A stretch of DNA of 23,414 nt from a virus. Below are positions 1 through 8,580 of this stretch, piece by piece. Location of the stretch: IMG/VR virus record IMGVR_UViG_3300046010_011531, positions 1 to 23,414 of that record. One strand, written 5' to 3'. The translations under genes and the position numbers were made by a program. The notes beneath the pieces are model-generated. The model did no database searches and was not told the origin of the DNA. It was given only the letters and a program-made list of their open reading frames with translations. Position 1 is the stretch's first letter. Every line of letters starts with the position of its first letter.

Positions 1-941
1 AGAATTTAACTTCATCTGCTGCTGAGATTTATTCATATGGTTCTTTATACAACTATAGAACACTACAGGTAGGTAATAATATTGTAGGTGATGTTGAATT
101 ACCTAATGGAAATATTGTATTTTATGATGCATTTACCGAAGTATCCACTACAGAATTAACTTTACATACACCAAACACTGGATCTAATTGGCAACGAATA
201 TTTTCTGGATCCACAGCAGCAACAATAAGTGTTCGAGGAGGATTAGGACAATCTGGTCCTACTTCTACTATAGCAAACGTAGGTGTATTATATGTAGCTA
301 GTGCTTCAATGTCAACACCTGATTATGAAGTTAAATTTACAATGGGTGTTCAAACATCTGCCGATGATAATATCTGGCTAGCATCCCGAATTTTAGATGT
401 TAATAACTTCTATGCAGTTAAATGGTCAACAACCGCTGCTAACTGTATTTTATATAAAAAAGTAGCAGGTGTATGGACTGCTTTAGGAACTGCTGGATAT
501 TCATATGCTGGTACAAATATTGATTTATCATTACGTGTAGTTGGTAATAATATATTTGTAATAAATGCTGGTAGATTAATTTTATCAACAACAGATTCTT
601 CTATTACTGGATCAGGTTTTGCTGGTTATGGCGCCGGTAACTTAGGTGCAGTGTCAACTGACGATTTATCGAATGTATGGGAAATCAAAAACTTTACAGT
701 TACTGAGTATAACATTACAAATTCTAAATCCTATATTGAAAGAGGTAATTTTGGTATTGGCACAACTAACCCATCAGCTTCATTACATGTATCCGGTTCT
801 ACTAGAATAGATAATGTATTAACATTAACCCCACAAAATCCATTACCTACAGGAATTCCAACGGGTTCATTTGCTGTATCTTCAAGTACCCCTCCAAAAC
901 CATATTTTTGGGATGGAAGTACCTGGAATGCTCTATATTAA
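1..941 (+). CDS. Fibre-like virion protein, 3' part only
   Basis: The reading frame is open from the first base (codons begin at position 3) to the TAA at 939-941, so this is the C-terminal ~312 residues of a longer protein; the ATG at 309 is internal. The sequence is rich in Ser, Thr, Gly and Asn. Two stretches look like concanavalin/LamG-type beta sandwiches: one ends near base 300, the other spans about 309-660 and contains DYEVKF, NFYAVKW and IDLSLRVVGN. The end carries GNFGIGTTNPSASLHVSG, a pattern typical of tail fibre and tip proteins, followed by a PPKPYFWDGSTWNALY tail. No peptidase S74 chaperone domain is visible. A host-binding or virion surface role is an inference from composition and from its place beside the neck genes. 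Confidence 0.6.
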   Translation, partial: NLTSSAAEIYSYGSLYNYRTLQVGNNIVGDVELPNGNIVFYDAFTEVSTTELTLHTPNTGSNWQRIFSGSTAATISVRGGLGQSGPTSTIANVGVLYVASASMSTPDYEVKFTMGVQTSADDNIWLASRILDVNNFYAVKWSTTAANCILYKKVAGVWTALGTAGYSYAGTNIDLSLRVVGNNIFVINAGRLILSTTDSSITGSGFAGYGAGNLGAVSTDDLSNVWEIKNFTVTEYNITNSKSYIERGNFGIGTTNPSASLHVSGSTRIDNVLTLTPQNPLPTGIPTGSFAVSSSTPPKPYFWDGSTWNALY

Positions 942-958
942 TTAGGATATTCTTATTC

Positions 959-975
959 ATATTTATAATAAAATA
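959..975 (+). promoter_or_regulatory. Conserved late element, copy 1
   Basis: ATATTTATAATAAAATA in the 42-base gap before the gp13-like gene. It contains TATAAT at 964-969, ending 14 bases before the ATG at 984. It is identical to the copies at 4482 and 14676. A late promoter is the best explanation; no experiment supports this here. Confidence 0.55.
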
Positions 976-983
976 GTTAGGCA

Positions 984-2129
984 ATGAATATATCAATTTG
1001 GCCAGGTTCAAGTAGTTTCTTCCCAGGCGATACACCATTCGGATTTTACGATAACGATTATCAATTCCAACAAGACGCTGACAAATTTGCAAAATTTGCT
1101 GCTCAACGTCTAGGATATCCATTGGTTGAAGTTGAATTACAGGACATTAACTTTTATACTGCCCTTGAAGATGCCGTAACTACTTATGGAAACGAATTGT
1201 ATGCCTACCAAGTAGCAGACAATTTATTGACGTTTCAAGGAAACCCAATGACTATTGCCCCTGCAAACAACAAACTAGTGCAAGAAACACTAGCAAACGT
1301 TGTACTTCTCTCAAACCAATATGGAACCGAAGCAGGTGTTGGAGGTAAAGTAACTTATCATAGTGGTTCTATTCGATTAGAAGCAGGCAAACAAGAATAC
1401 GACATGAATGAATGGGCGATTTCCCAAAGCATTTCAGGTGGTATTGAAATCAAACGCATCTATTATGAAGCACCCCCTGCAATTATGCGATACTTTGACC
1501 CATACGCAGGTACAGGTACTGGTATGATGCAGATGTTAGATAGCTTTGGATGGGGTTCATATTCTCCTGCAATCAACTTTATGTTGATGCCTATTAACTA
1601 TGACTTACAAAAAATTCAAGCAATTGAATTCAACGATCAAATTCGTAAATCGCAATACACATTTGAATTAGTAAACAACCAACTTAAAATATTCCCTATC
1701 CCAGTTGTACATTATCACGAATTGTGGTTCCAATATGTAAAACTAGATGATACGAGACAACCATATGCAGATGTTAGTGGTAGTGTAATTGTTACCCCTG
1801 GAGATGTACCATATGAAAACCCAATATACTCTAATATTAACTCAATTGGACGTTCTTGGATATTTGAATATGCTCTAGCTCTAGCAAAAGAAATGTTAGG
1901 ATATGTTCGTGGAAAATACTCAACAGTACCAATCCCAGGATCTGAAATTACATTAAACCAAAGTGATTTGATCACTGCAGCTACTAATGAAAGAAATGCA
2001 TTGATTGAACGCTTACGAATATACTTAGATTCTACTTCACGTAAAGCTTTACTTGAAAAGAAAGCAGCCGAAGCAGAAAACCAGAAAAATATATTGAACG
2101 ACGTACCAATGACAATTTTTGTAGGATAA
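984..2129 (+). CDS. 13: Neck protein, gp13-like (head-tail connector)
   Basis: A 381-residue protein beginning MNISIWPGSSSFFPGDTPFG. Residues ~36-85 hold the most recognisable block (RLGYPLVEVELQDINFYTAL, then AVTTYGN), which I associate with gp13-type neck proteins of T4-like marine phages; T4 gp13 has 309 residues. In T4, gp13 and gp14 form the neck that closes the filled head and accepts the tail. The C-terminus (~325-375) is helical and charged. The gp14-like gene starts one base after the stop and gp15-like follows, the T4 order 13-14-15, which is the strongest support. The ATG follows the conserved late element. The family name is from memory of sequence patterns and is less certain than that of its two neighbours. 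Confidence 0.65.
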   Translation: MNISIWPGSSSFFPGDTPFGFYDNDYQFQQDADKFAKFAAQRLGYPLVEVELQDINFYTALEDAVTTYGNELYAYQVADNLLTFQGNPMTIAPANNKLVQETLANVVLLSNQYGTEAGVGGKVTYHSGSIRLEAGKQEYDMNEWAISQSISGGIEIKRIYYEAPPAIMRYFDPYAGTGTGMMQMLDSFGWGSYSPAINFMLMPINYDLQKIQAIEFNDQIRKSQYTFELVNNQLKIFPIPVVHYHELWFQYVKLDDTRQPYADVSGSVIVTPGDVPYENPIYSNINSIGRSWIFEYALALAKEMLGYVRGKYSTVPIPGSEITLNQSDLITAATNERNALIERLRIYLDSTSRKALLEKKAAEAENQKNILNDVPMTIFVG

Positions 2130-2130
2130 T

Positions 2131-2703
2131 ATGGCATTATTTGGAACCCAACGAGACGTATCCTTATTTAGACACCTTAGCCGTGAGCTGATGTGGGATA
2201 TTATTACTCAACAATGTGCTTATTATCAACTAATAGAGAACCAAACTAAAGTAAACATTTATGGTGAGGCTGCAGGTGCTAGATACTACAATGGACCTAT
2301 TCTCCTTAACACTTTAATTGTAAGAGGTGATAATCAATCCCCAGTTGATGATTTTGGTGTGGGTTACGATCGTTCAATGGAATTTAGATTTTTACGTGAT
2401 GATTTACGTGGTAAAAATCCTGTTAACTCTGGTGGTGGTCCTGATGTAGGAAACTATAATGGAACACCTTATGGAGCAGATATTGTTCCTGAAACAGGAG
2501 ATATAATCATGTGGGAAAATTCATATTGGGAAATAGACAATACAAACGACAACCAATTATTTGTTGGAAAAGACCCAGCCTACCCAAATAATCAAAACCC
2601 ATTAAACCCAGGACTAGAAAATTACGGATCGGATTATTCTATTATTTGTTTCTGCCATTATGTTCCTGCAGACAAAGTCCAAATTACACGAGAAAGACTA
2701 TAA
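2131..2703 (+). CDS. 14: Neck protein, gp14-like
   Basis: A 190-residue protein starting MALFGTQRDVSLFRHLSREL, closely resembling the start of gp14 neck proteins of T4-like phages. A central segment (KVNIYGEAAGARYYNGPILL, residues ~41-60) also fits the family. T4 gp14 has 256 residues, so this is a shorter version. With gp13 it forms the neck to which the tail and collar attach. The start lies one base past the upstream stop (TAATATGG), suggesting coupled translation. The region around residues 97-160 is Gly/Asn/Pro-rich and probably loop. Confidence 0.75.
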   Translation: MALFGTQRDVSLFRHLSRELMWDIITQQCAYYQLIENQTKVNIYGEAAGARYYNGPILLNTLIVRGDNQSPVDDFGVGYDRSMEFRFLRDDLRGKNPVNSGGGPDVGNYNGTPYGADIVPETGDIIMWENSYWEIDNTNDNQLFVGKDPAYPNNQNPLNPGLENYGSDYSIICFCHYVPADKVQITRERL

Positions 2704-2706
2704 GAC

Positions 2707-3612
2707 ATGCCATCAGCTAGAAAACCAAATCCAAAAAGCCAACTCCAGATCTCAAACGATCAGGTGGATCCTTATGTTTTCCCTGAAACCGGTGAATCTT
2801 ACGATAATCCAAACATACCTTCGGAATTTAATCAATTTACTCCAACAAAACAAAGTGGTGTTGATTTTAACCGTTCCGAACAAATGTCCTTTAAAGGAGA
2901 TACTGTTAAACCATTTACAGTAGGTCTTCAAGACATAGACGAATCGATAATGTTTTATTTTCAAAATGTTATACGTCCATTTGTTTATCAAAACGGTGTA
3001 CGAATTGAAGTACCTGTAATTTATGGCTCACCTGAAAAGTGGAAATCTGTATCAAAAGACGGATACTACAAAGACAAAAACGGTGCTATAATGGCCCCAC
3101 TAATCATGTTTAAAAGAGATACAATCGATAAAAACCGATCTCTTACAAACAAATTAGATGCAAACCACCCTCACCTATACACTTCTTGGGCAAAAGGATA
3201 TAATGCAAAAAATGGCTACTCAAACTTTGACGTATTAACAAACCGTAAACCAGTTGAACAATTCGTTGTCAATGTAGTGCCTGACTACGTTAATTTAACG
3301 TATACATGCGCCATTCAAACATACTACGTTGAGCAAATGAACAAAGTAATTGAGGCAATCAACTATGCTTCCGATTCATATTGGGGGGATCCGGAACGTT
3401 TTAAATTTAAAGCATCTATTGATTCATTTTCCACAGCAATCGAAATATCTGATTCTACAAATCGTATCATCAAAGGTACATTTACATTAAAAATGTTTGG
3501 CTATATTGTCCCAGACACAGTACAAAAAGAAGTAACAGCAATTAAAAAATATAACAGTAAAGCACAAGTTATCATTACAACAGAAACAGTTAATAATTTA
3601 AATAATCTATAA
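2707..3612 (+). CDS. 15: Tail sheath stabilizer/completion protein, gp15-like
   Basis: A 301-residue protein that fits T4 gp15 (272 residues), the terminator ring capping the finished tube and sheath and docking to the neck. Supporting features, in the order seen in gp15: VRIEVPVIYGSPEKWKS (~98-114); APLIMFKR (~130-137), a beta segment with PDYVNLTYTCAIQTYYVEQM (~197-216); then a helix, FKFKASIDSFSTAIEIS and a final GTFTLKMFGYIVPD block (~260-273). The first ~70 residues are polar, Pro/Asn-rich and probably disordered or an added arm. It starts three bases after the gp14-like stop. The context (13-14-15 order, then sheath and tube) supports the call. Confidence 0.75.
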   Translation: MPSARKPNPKSQLQISNDQVDPYVFPETGESYDNPNIPSEFNQFTPTKQSGVDFNRSEQMSFKGDTVKPFTVGLQDIDESIMFYFQNVIRPFVYQNGVRIEVPVIYGSPEKWKSVSKDGYYKDKNGAIMAPLIMFKRDTIDKNRSLTNKLDANHPHLYTSWAKGYNAKNGYSNFDVLTNRKPVEQFVVNVVPDYVNLTYTCAIQTYYVEQMNKVIEAINYASDSYWGDPERFKFKASIDSFSTAIEISDSTNRIIKGTFTLKMFGYIVPDTVQKEVTAIKKYNSKAQVIITTETVNNLNNL

Positions 3613-3614
3613 CA

Positions 3615-3761
3615 ATGGCAGCAAAAGCAAAAACACAATCCTCGGTTTCATTTATTGGTAAACCAAAAAAGAAAAGACCAGGCGTTCACGCCAAATCAAA
3701 ACAAAGTAAAAATAAGAATAGCAAAAATTACGTTAAGTCGTATATTTCACAAGGGAAGTAA
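3615..3761 (+). CDS. Small, very basic conserved phage protein (48 aa)
   Basis: An ATG two bases after the gp15-like stop opens a 48-residue frame ending at TAA 3759-3761. The product is strongly basic, with about 13 Lys plus Arg, and contains SVSFIGKPKKKRPGVHAKSK followed by SKNYVKSY near the end. I recall similar short KKRPGVHAK-type proteins in T4-like marine phages, but no function is known to me. Composition suggests nucleic-acid or acidic-protein binding. The tight spacing to the gp15-like gene and the late element beginning on its stop codon argue that it is the last gene of the neck unit. Confidence 0.7.
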   Translation: MAAKAKTQSSVSFIGKPKKKRPGVHAKSKQSKNKNSKNYVKSYISQGK

Positions 3762-3777
3762 TATTTATAATAAAACA
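3761..3777 (+). promoter_or_regulatory. Conserved late element, copy 2
   Basis: ATATTTATAATAAAACA, one mismatch to the consensus; its first A is the last base of the preceding stop codon. TATAAT lies at 3766-3771, 13 bases before the ATG at 3785. Confidence 0.55.
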
Positions 3778-3784
3778 AAATAAA

Positions 3785-4162
3785 ATGGCAGTACAAGTAA
3801 CAGGATTGTTTCAATCAACCGCAACAGGATTAATTTATCAATCCCCACTTTTAACATTAGTTCCACATTTAGCATATGCTGGAATGATCAAAATGGATGT
3901 TTACATTGCAGACAATGGTGCAATTGGATATGAAAATATTGACAAGTCAACCTTAACATATGATCCAACAATTACAGATCCATATTCACAATTAATTGAT
4001 GCTTTAGATACATTTGTAATCGATAATTTACAAAATGCAAATGAAATCAACTCCCAAGCAACATTTGAAAAATATAATCCACCAACCCCAGAACCAACTC
4101 CAACTCCAGAAGAACCAGTAATTGAAGAAACACCAGTTGTTGAAGAAGAAGGTGGAGAATAA
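3785..4162 (+). CDS. Unknown phage protein with acidic Pro/Glu tail
   Basis: A 125-residue protein I do not recognise by function. Residues 1-95 look folded, with an early hydrophobic beta-rich part (VQVTGLFQSTATGLIYQSPL) and a helix around DPYSQLIDALDTFVIDNLQN. Residues ~97-125 form a low-complexity acidic tail of repeated PTPEEPV/EETPVVEEE type, likely disordered. It lies between the tail-completion and sheath genes behind its own copy of the late element, which points to a virion or tail-assembly role. The acidic tail beside a very basic 48-residue protein could mean charge-based pairing, but that is speculation. Confidence 0.6.
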   Translation: MAVQVTGLFQSTATGLIYQSPLLTLVPHLAYAGMIKMDVYIADNGAIGYENIDKSTLTYDPTITDPYSQLIDALDTFVIDNLQNANEINSQATFEKYNPPTPEPTPTPEEPVIEETPVVEEEGGE

Positions 4163-4188
4163 AACCCTATTTAGTACATTAAACCCTA
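4162..4188 (+). repeat. Short direct repeat AAACCCTA x2
   Basis: AAACCCTA at 4162-4169 and again at 4181-4188, 19 bases start to start, in the 37-base gap between two small genes. It could be a regulatory half-site pair or chance; the gap lacks the late element seen elsewhere. Confidence 0.3.
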
Positions 4189-4199
4189 AAATATAAATT

Positions 4200-4463
4200 A
4201 TGTCAATCGTTTCAGAAAAAAAGTTCTTAACAGAAGAAGAAAAAAACACGTTAAAAGAAATTCAAACAAGTACCCAAGCACTTATTGCTGAGTTGGGAGA
4301 AATTGAGTTAGTTAAAATCCAATTGGAATCACGTTATGATAACGCGAAAAAATTCTTAGCCGAACTGGGTGAAAAAGAAAAAGAATTTACCCAATCGGTA
4401 TTTAACACATATGGTAAAGCTAGTATCAACCCTGAGACTGGTGAAATCACCCCAGTAGAGTAA
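4200..4463 (+). CDS. Small coiled-coil protein, unknown function
   Basis: An 87-residue, mostly helical protein. Residues ~10-66 are rich in Glu, Lys and Leu with heptad-like spacing, consistent with a coiled coil or helical hairpin. The last ~18 residues (TYGKASINPETGEITPVE) are a Gly/Pro-containing tail. It starts 37 bases after the preceding gene and shares no late element of its own, so it is probably cotranscribed from 3761. I recall similar short proteins in T4-like marine phages, without function. Position next to the sheath gene suggests tail assembly, but nothing in the sequence proves it. Confidence 0.6.
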   Translation: MSIVSEKKFLTEEEKNTLKEIQTSTQALIAELGEIELVKIQLESRYDNAKKFLAELGEKEKEFTQSVFNTYGKASINPETGEITPVE

Positions 4464-4481
4464 TCTAGGCCAAAATACACC

Positions 4482-4498
4482 ATATTTATAATAAAATA
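4482..4498 (+). promoter_or_regulatory. Conserved late element, copy 3
   Basis: ATATTTATAATAAAATA upstream of the first sheath gene, preceded by C as in copies 1 and 4. TATAAT at 4487-4492 ends 17 bases before the ATG at 4510. Confidence 0.55.
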
Positions 4499-4509
4499 AT
4501 TTATTTACA

Positions 4510-6252
4510 ATGGCAGAAACAATTGTATCACCTGGTGTATTAGCAATAGAAAACGACCAATCATTTATCACTCAAGGACCTGTTACCGCAGGTGCCGCTA
4601 TTATTGGACCAACCGTTAAAGGTAAAGTAGGTATTCCAACCCTATGTACTACTTATAGTGACTATTTAAATAAATTTGGCTCTACTTTTTTAAGTGGGAG
4701 CCAAACTTATTCTTATTTTACCTCAATTGCCGCTTACAACTATTTTAACAATGGAGGGACTACCCTATTAGTTACTAGAGTAGTAGGAGAACCATTTACA
4801 GCAGCAACATCATCTTTTATTTCAGCATCAAGCCACGGAGCTGGTTCACCTTATAACACCAATGTATTTGTTTTAGAAACATTATCCCAAGGTGAACTTA
4901 TGAATAGTACTGGCCCTACAGGTTCAAATGGTACTCTATTAAGCGGATCAGCAGATAATTTTAGATGGGAAATTGCTTCTTCAAATACTGGATCTGGAAC
5001 TTTTTATGTATTAATTCGTCAAGGTAATGATACTACAAATTCACCTTCAATTTTAGAAAGTTGGGGTCCTGTATCATTAGATCCATTTGCTTCAAACTAT
5101 ATTGAAAAAATAATTGGTAATCAAGTTGAAAATGTTCGAAGCGATAGCGGTGAATTTTTTGTTCAACTCTCAGGAAGCTATATTAACCAATCACGTTATG
5201 TTCGTGTAAAACAAGTTAATCAAACAACTCCAAATTATTTTGATAACGTTGGAGATCCAAAACCACAATACACTGGTTCAATTCCATTAAACGCAAGTGG
5301 TTCTTTTGGTAGTGCTGGTGGGAAAAATGTACCAACAGGTGTTGTAGCAAAATATTATGAAAACATTGCTAACGATAATATTCAAGGTATTTCTGCTAGT
5401 GCATATACTCAATCAATATCATTGTTAGCTAACCAAGATGCATACAATTACAATTTACTAGTTGCTCCTGGTTTAGTTAGTAGCTTTGGTTTACCAACCA
5501 CAACTGCTATTAACTTAATGCTTAATACAGTTCAAAATAGAGGAGATGCAATGACCGTCCTTGACCTAGTAGGTTATGGTTCCAACATCAACCCAGTAGC
5601 AACTCAAGCAATTGGTTATAATACTTCATATGCTGCAGCTTATTGGCCATGGCTTCAAACTATTGATCCTGATACTGGAAACCAAGTTTGGGTACCTGCT
5701 TCTGTTATGATCCCTGGTGTGTATGCTTTTAATGATAATGTATCTGCCCCTTGGTTTGCTCCTGCTGGAGTTAATCGTGGAGTTTTAAGTAACGTAATTA
5801 GAACAGAACGTGTATTGACTCAAGGAAATAGAGATTTCTTATACGAAAATAATGTTAACCCAATTGCTACTTTCCCTAATACCGGTGCTGTAGTATTTGG
5901 ACAAAAAACATTACAGAAAAAAGCAAGTGCTTTAGATCGTGTAAACGTACGTCGTTTATTGATTGAACTTAAAAACTACATTTCTCAAATTGCTAATACT
6001 TTAGTATTTGAACAAAATACAGTTACTACTAGAAATAATTTCTTATCTCAAGTAAATCCATATTTGGCATCTGTTCAACAACAACAAGGTTTAACAGCAT
6101 TTAGAGTTGTAATGGATGAAACAAATAATCCACCATCTGTAGTAGACCAAAACCAATTAGTAGGTCAAATCTATTTACAACCTACTCGAACAGCTGAATT
6201 CATTGTACTTGATTTTAATGTATTACCTACTGGTGCAACGTTTCCTGCTTAG
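4510..6252 (+). CDS. 18: Tail sheath protein, first paralogue (gp18-like)
   Basis: A 580-residue protein with the hallmarks of contractile tail sheaths. The N-terminus has SPGV (7-10) and AGAAIIGPTVKG (~27-38), followed by YSDYLNKFG and SIAAYNYFNNGG (~74-85). A variable middle (~90-290) probably forms the protruding domains. The conserved C-terminal core has NVRRLLIELKNYISQIANTL (~479-498), FEQN and a final PTRTAEFIVLDF (~558-569). T4 gp18 has 659 residues. Subunits stack around the tube and contract on infection. The next gene encodes a close paralogue with matching ends and a diverged middle. The ATG follows the late element by 11 bases. Confidence 0.92.
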   Translation: MAETIVSPGVLAIENDQSFITQGPVTAGAAIIGPTVKGKVGIPTLCTTYSDYLNKFGSTFLSGSQTYSYFTSIAAYNYFNNGGTTLLVTRVVGEPFTAATSSFISASSHGAGSPYNTNVFVLETLSQGELMNSTGPTGSNGTLLSGSADNFRWEIASSNTGSGTFYVLIRQGNDTTNSPSILESWGPVSLDPFASNYIEKIIGNQVENVRSDSGEFFVQLSGSYINQSRYVRVKQVNQTTPNYFDNVGDPKPQYTGSIPLNASGSFGSAGGKNVPTGVVAKYYENIANDNIQGISASAYTQSISLLANQDAYNYNLLVAPGLVSSFGLPTTTAINLMLNTVQNRGDAMTVLDLVGYGSNINPVATQAIGYNTSYAAAYWPWLQTIDPDTGNQVWVPASVMIPGVYAFNDNVSAPWFAPAGVNRGVLSNVIRTERVLTQGNRDFLYENNVNPIATFPNTGAVVFGQKTLQKKASALDRVNVRRLLIELKNYISQIANTLVFEQNTVTTRNNFLSQVNPYLASVQQQQGLTAFRVVMDETNNPPSVVDQNQLVGQIYLQPTRTAEFIVLDFNVLPTGATFPA

Positions 6253-6276
6253 TAATATATTTTAAAGAGAATATTC

Positions 6277-6293
6277 ATATTTATAATAAAAAA
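6277..6293 (+). promoter_or_regulatory. Conserved late element, copy 4
   Basis: ATATTTATAATAAAAAA with C before it and ATTC upstream, close to copies 1 and 3. TATAAT at 6282-6287 ends 11 bases before the second sheath ATG at 6299. The similarity of this leader to that of the first sheath gene suggests the duplication included the regulatory region. Confidence 0.55.
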
Positions 6294-6298
6294 ATACA

Positions 6299-8020
6299 AT
6301 GGCAAATTTCACAACTTCTCCTGGAGTAGCAATTAGCGAAGTAGACAACACTTTCTTAACTGGACAACCAGTTCAAGCAGGTGCTGCTATTATAGGTCCT
6401 ACAGTAAAAGGTCCTGTTGAAAACCCAATTCTTGTAACTTCTTATTCAGATTTCGTAGCAATCTTTGGAGATACATTTATTAGTGGTGGTCAAGCACAAT
6501 CTTACTTAACTTCAATTGCTGCTTACAATTATTTTAATTACGGAGGAACTTCATTATTGGTTGCTCGTGTAGTATCTGAATCTGTTAGCTGGTCCTCAGC
6601 ACAAAGCACTACAATTCCATCTTACCTAAATGCAACTTCAGCTTCATTTGTTTTAGAAACAATTTCTGAAGGAGTTATTATGAATAACTCTAGTTCAATT
6701 GTTGGAGCTTCAGGTTCATTAGTTTCAGGTTCAGAAAATAACGTTCGTTGGGAAATTACTAATTCAAATACTGGATCAGGTACGTTTAATGTATTAGTTA
6801 GACGTGGTAACGATATTGAAAATAACAAAGTTATTTTAGAATCATGGAATAACTTAACATTAGATCCTAATTCAAATCGCTATATCGCTCAAGTAATTGG
6901 TGATCAAGTACTAAACTATAACTCATCAACATTCCAAATGGAATTATCTGGAAGTTATCCAAATAATTCAAAATATGTTCGTGTAAGATCAGTTAATTTA
7001 CCTACTCCAAACTATTTTGATGCAAATGGCATTGCATTAAATGCTTATACCTCTTCTATCCCAGTAAATGGTAGTGGCTCAGCAGGAGGTTCATTTACAA
7101 GTGCTACAGGTACTGTAAATAATACTATTAACTTGTATGATACTATTTCAACAAATACACAAGGATTAACTGGTGCTAGTTATAATAATATGATTGCATT
7201 GCTTGGAAATCCTGAAGCATATCAATTTAACTTATTATTTACTCCTGGTTTAACAAATGATAACCATGCAGCTCAAGTAACTAGTATTATTAACAATACT
7301 ATTGCTAGAGGTGATAACATGTATGTTGTAGATCTAGTAGATTACAATAGCACCGTTGGTGAAGCAGTAACACAAGCCCAATCTCGTGATACTTCATATG
7401 CCGCAGCTTATTGGCCTTGGGTTCGCATTATCGATCCAGGAACAGGAAGACAAGTTTGGGTACCAGCTTCTACAGTAATCCCAGGTGTTTATGCTTTCAA
7501 CGATAGAGTATCAGCTCCTTGGTTTGCCCCAGCAGGTATTAACCGCGGTGGATTAAACACAGTACTTCAAGCACAATTGAAATTGACGCAAGGTAATCGT
7601 GATACGCTATATAGCAACAATATTAACCCTATTGCAACGCTACCTAAACAAGGTGTAGTAGTATACGGTCAGAAAACATTACAAAAATCTCAATCTGCTC
7701 TTGATCGTGTAAACGTTCGTCGTTTAATGATTGAATTAAAATCATATATCAAGCAAATTGCAGATACAGTAGTATTTGAACAAAATACAATTGCAACTAG
7801 AAATTCATTTGTAGCACGTGTTACCCCATTCTTAGAAGGAATCCAACAAAAACAAGGATTGTATGCTTACAAAGTTGTTATGGATACTACAAATAATGGT
7901 CCGGCTGTAATTGATCAAAACCAATTAGTAGGTCAAATTTATATCCAACCAACTCGCACAGCTGAATTCATTTCATTAGATTTCATCTTAATGCCAACAG
8001 GAGCTGAATTTCCAGGATAA
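6299..8020 (+). CDS. 18: Tail sheath protein, second paralogue (gp18-like)
   Basis: A 573-residue sheath protein in tandem with the first. The same landmarks are present: SPGV (7-10), AGAAIIGPTVKGP (~27-39), SIAAYNYFNYGGTSLLVARV, then SYAAAYWPW, VWVPASTVIPGVYAFNDRVS and SAPWFAPAGINRGG in the core. The C-terminus has NVRRLMIELKSYIKQIADTV (~472-491) and PTRTAEFISLDF. By eye the two are well over half identical at both ends and much more different at ~90-290. Both keep all core segments, so neither looks decayed. T4 itself has one sheath gene. A mixed sheath, or alternative use of the two, is possible. Confidence 0.92.
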   Translation: MANFTTSPGVAISEVDNTFLTGQPVQAGAAIIGPTVKGPVENPILVTSYSDFVAIFGDTFISGGQAQSYLTSIAAYNYFNYGGTSLLVARVVSESVSWSSAQSTTIPSYLNATSASFVLETISEGVIMNNSSSIVGASGSLVSGSENNVRWEITNSNTGSGTFNVLVRRGNDIENNKVILESWNNLTLDPNSNRYIAQVIGDQVLNYNSSTFQMELSGSYPNNSKYVRVRSVNLPTPNYFDANGIALNAYTSSIPVNGSGSAGGSFTSATGTVNNTINLYDTISTNTQGLTGASYNNMIALLGNPEAYQFNLLFTPGLTNDNHAAQVTSIINNTIARGDNMYVVDLVDYNSTVGEAVTQAQSRDTSYAAAYWPWVRIIDPGTGRQVWVPASTVIPGVYAFNDRVSAPWFAPAGINRGGLNTVLQAQLKLTQGNRDTLYSNNINPIATLPKQGVVVYGQKTLQKSQSALDRVNVRRLMIELKSYIKQIADTVVFEQNTIATRNSFVARVTPFLEGIQQKQGLYAYKVVMDTTNNGPAVIDQNQLVGQIYIQPTRTAEFISLDFILMPTGAEFPG

Positions 8021-8035
8021 AAACTGAAAAATTAG

Positions 8036-8052
8036 ATATTTATAACAAAATT
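8036..8052 (+). promoter_or_regulatory. Conserved late element, copy 5
   Basis: ATATTTATAACAAAATT upstream of the tube gene; TATAAC at 8041-8046 ends 20 bases before the ATG at 8067. Confidence 0.5.
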
Positions 8053-8066
8053 AAAATAGAAAACAA

Positions 8067-8555
8067 ATGGCAATTTTAAATCCAAACGAAATATTTTTTA
8101 CAGCGTTTGAACCTAAACAAACAAACCGTTTTATCCTTTATATGGATGGTGTTCCATCATATTTGGTAAAAGGAGTAAGTGCAGTATCTTTAGCACAAAC
8201 CGCAGTTCCACTCAATCATATTAACGTTCAACGTTATGTAAAAGGAAAGACCATTTGGAATACAATTTCCTTTACATTATATGATGCAATTACTCCAAGT
8301 GGTGCACAAGCGGTAATGGAATGGGTACGTTTAGGCCACGAATCAGTAACAGGCCGTGATGGTTACTCAGATTTCTATAAAAAAGATATTACGTTTAATG
8401 TTATTGGACCTGTAGGTGATATCGTTTCTGAATGGATCATTAAAGGAGCTGTTATTACAAGTGCTGGATTTGGTGATTATAATTGGGATGACGATGGAAC
8501 TCCAACAAACATCACAGTTGAAGTACAACCTGATTACTGTATCTTGAATTTCTAA
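8067..8555 (+). CDS. 19: Tail tube protein (gp19-like)
   Basis: A 162-residue protein, essentially the length of T4 gp19 (163). It starts with an N-terminal PNEIFFTAFEPKQTNRFILY segment (~6-25) followed by the beta-rich tube fold (VPSYLVKGVSAVSLAQ; WNTISFTLYDAITPSG). The C-terminal part includes WIIKGAVITSAGFGDYNWDD and a final beta strand (ITVEVQPDYCIL). Hexameric rings of this protein form the rigid inner tube through which DNA passes. It lies directly after the sheath genes, the usual order in contractile phages. A strong terminator hairpin follows the stop by 25 bases, so the sheath-tube region ends as a defined transcription unit. Confidence 0.9.
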   Translation: MAILNPNEIFFTAFEPKQTNRFILYMDGVPSYLVKGVSAVSLAQTAVPLNHINVQRYVKGKTIWNTISFTLYDAITPSGAQAVMEWVRLGHESVTGRDGYSDFYKKDITFNVIGPVGDIVSEWIIKGAVITSAGFGDYNWDDDGTPTNITVEVQPDYCILNF

Positions 8556-8580
8556 GAACAAAACAACAAAATATATGAAA

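Noticed and set aside
309-311. ATG at 309 as the start of the first gene
   Set aside because: The frame is open from base 3 through 309 with the same composition, so the gene begins left of the window.
1715-2137. Minus-strand frames such as this one, and others of 60-140 codons across the window
   Set aside because: Each lies opposite a well-supported + strand gene, has odd composition and no leader or neighbour support.
2660-2923. A + strand frame overlapping the gp14-like and gp15-like genes; likewise 20833-21111 in the M23 gene
   Set aside because: Both are out-of-frame shadows of recognised proteins.
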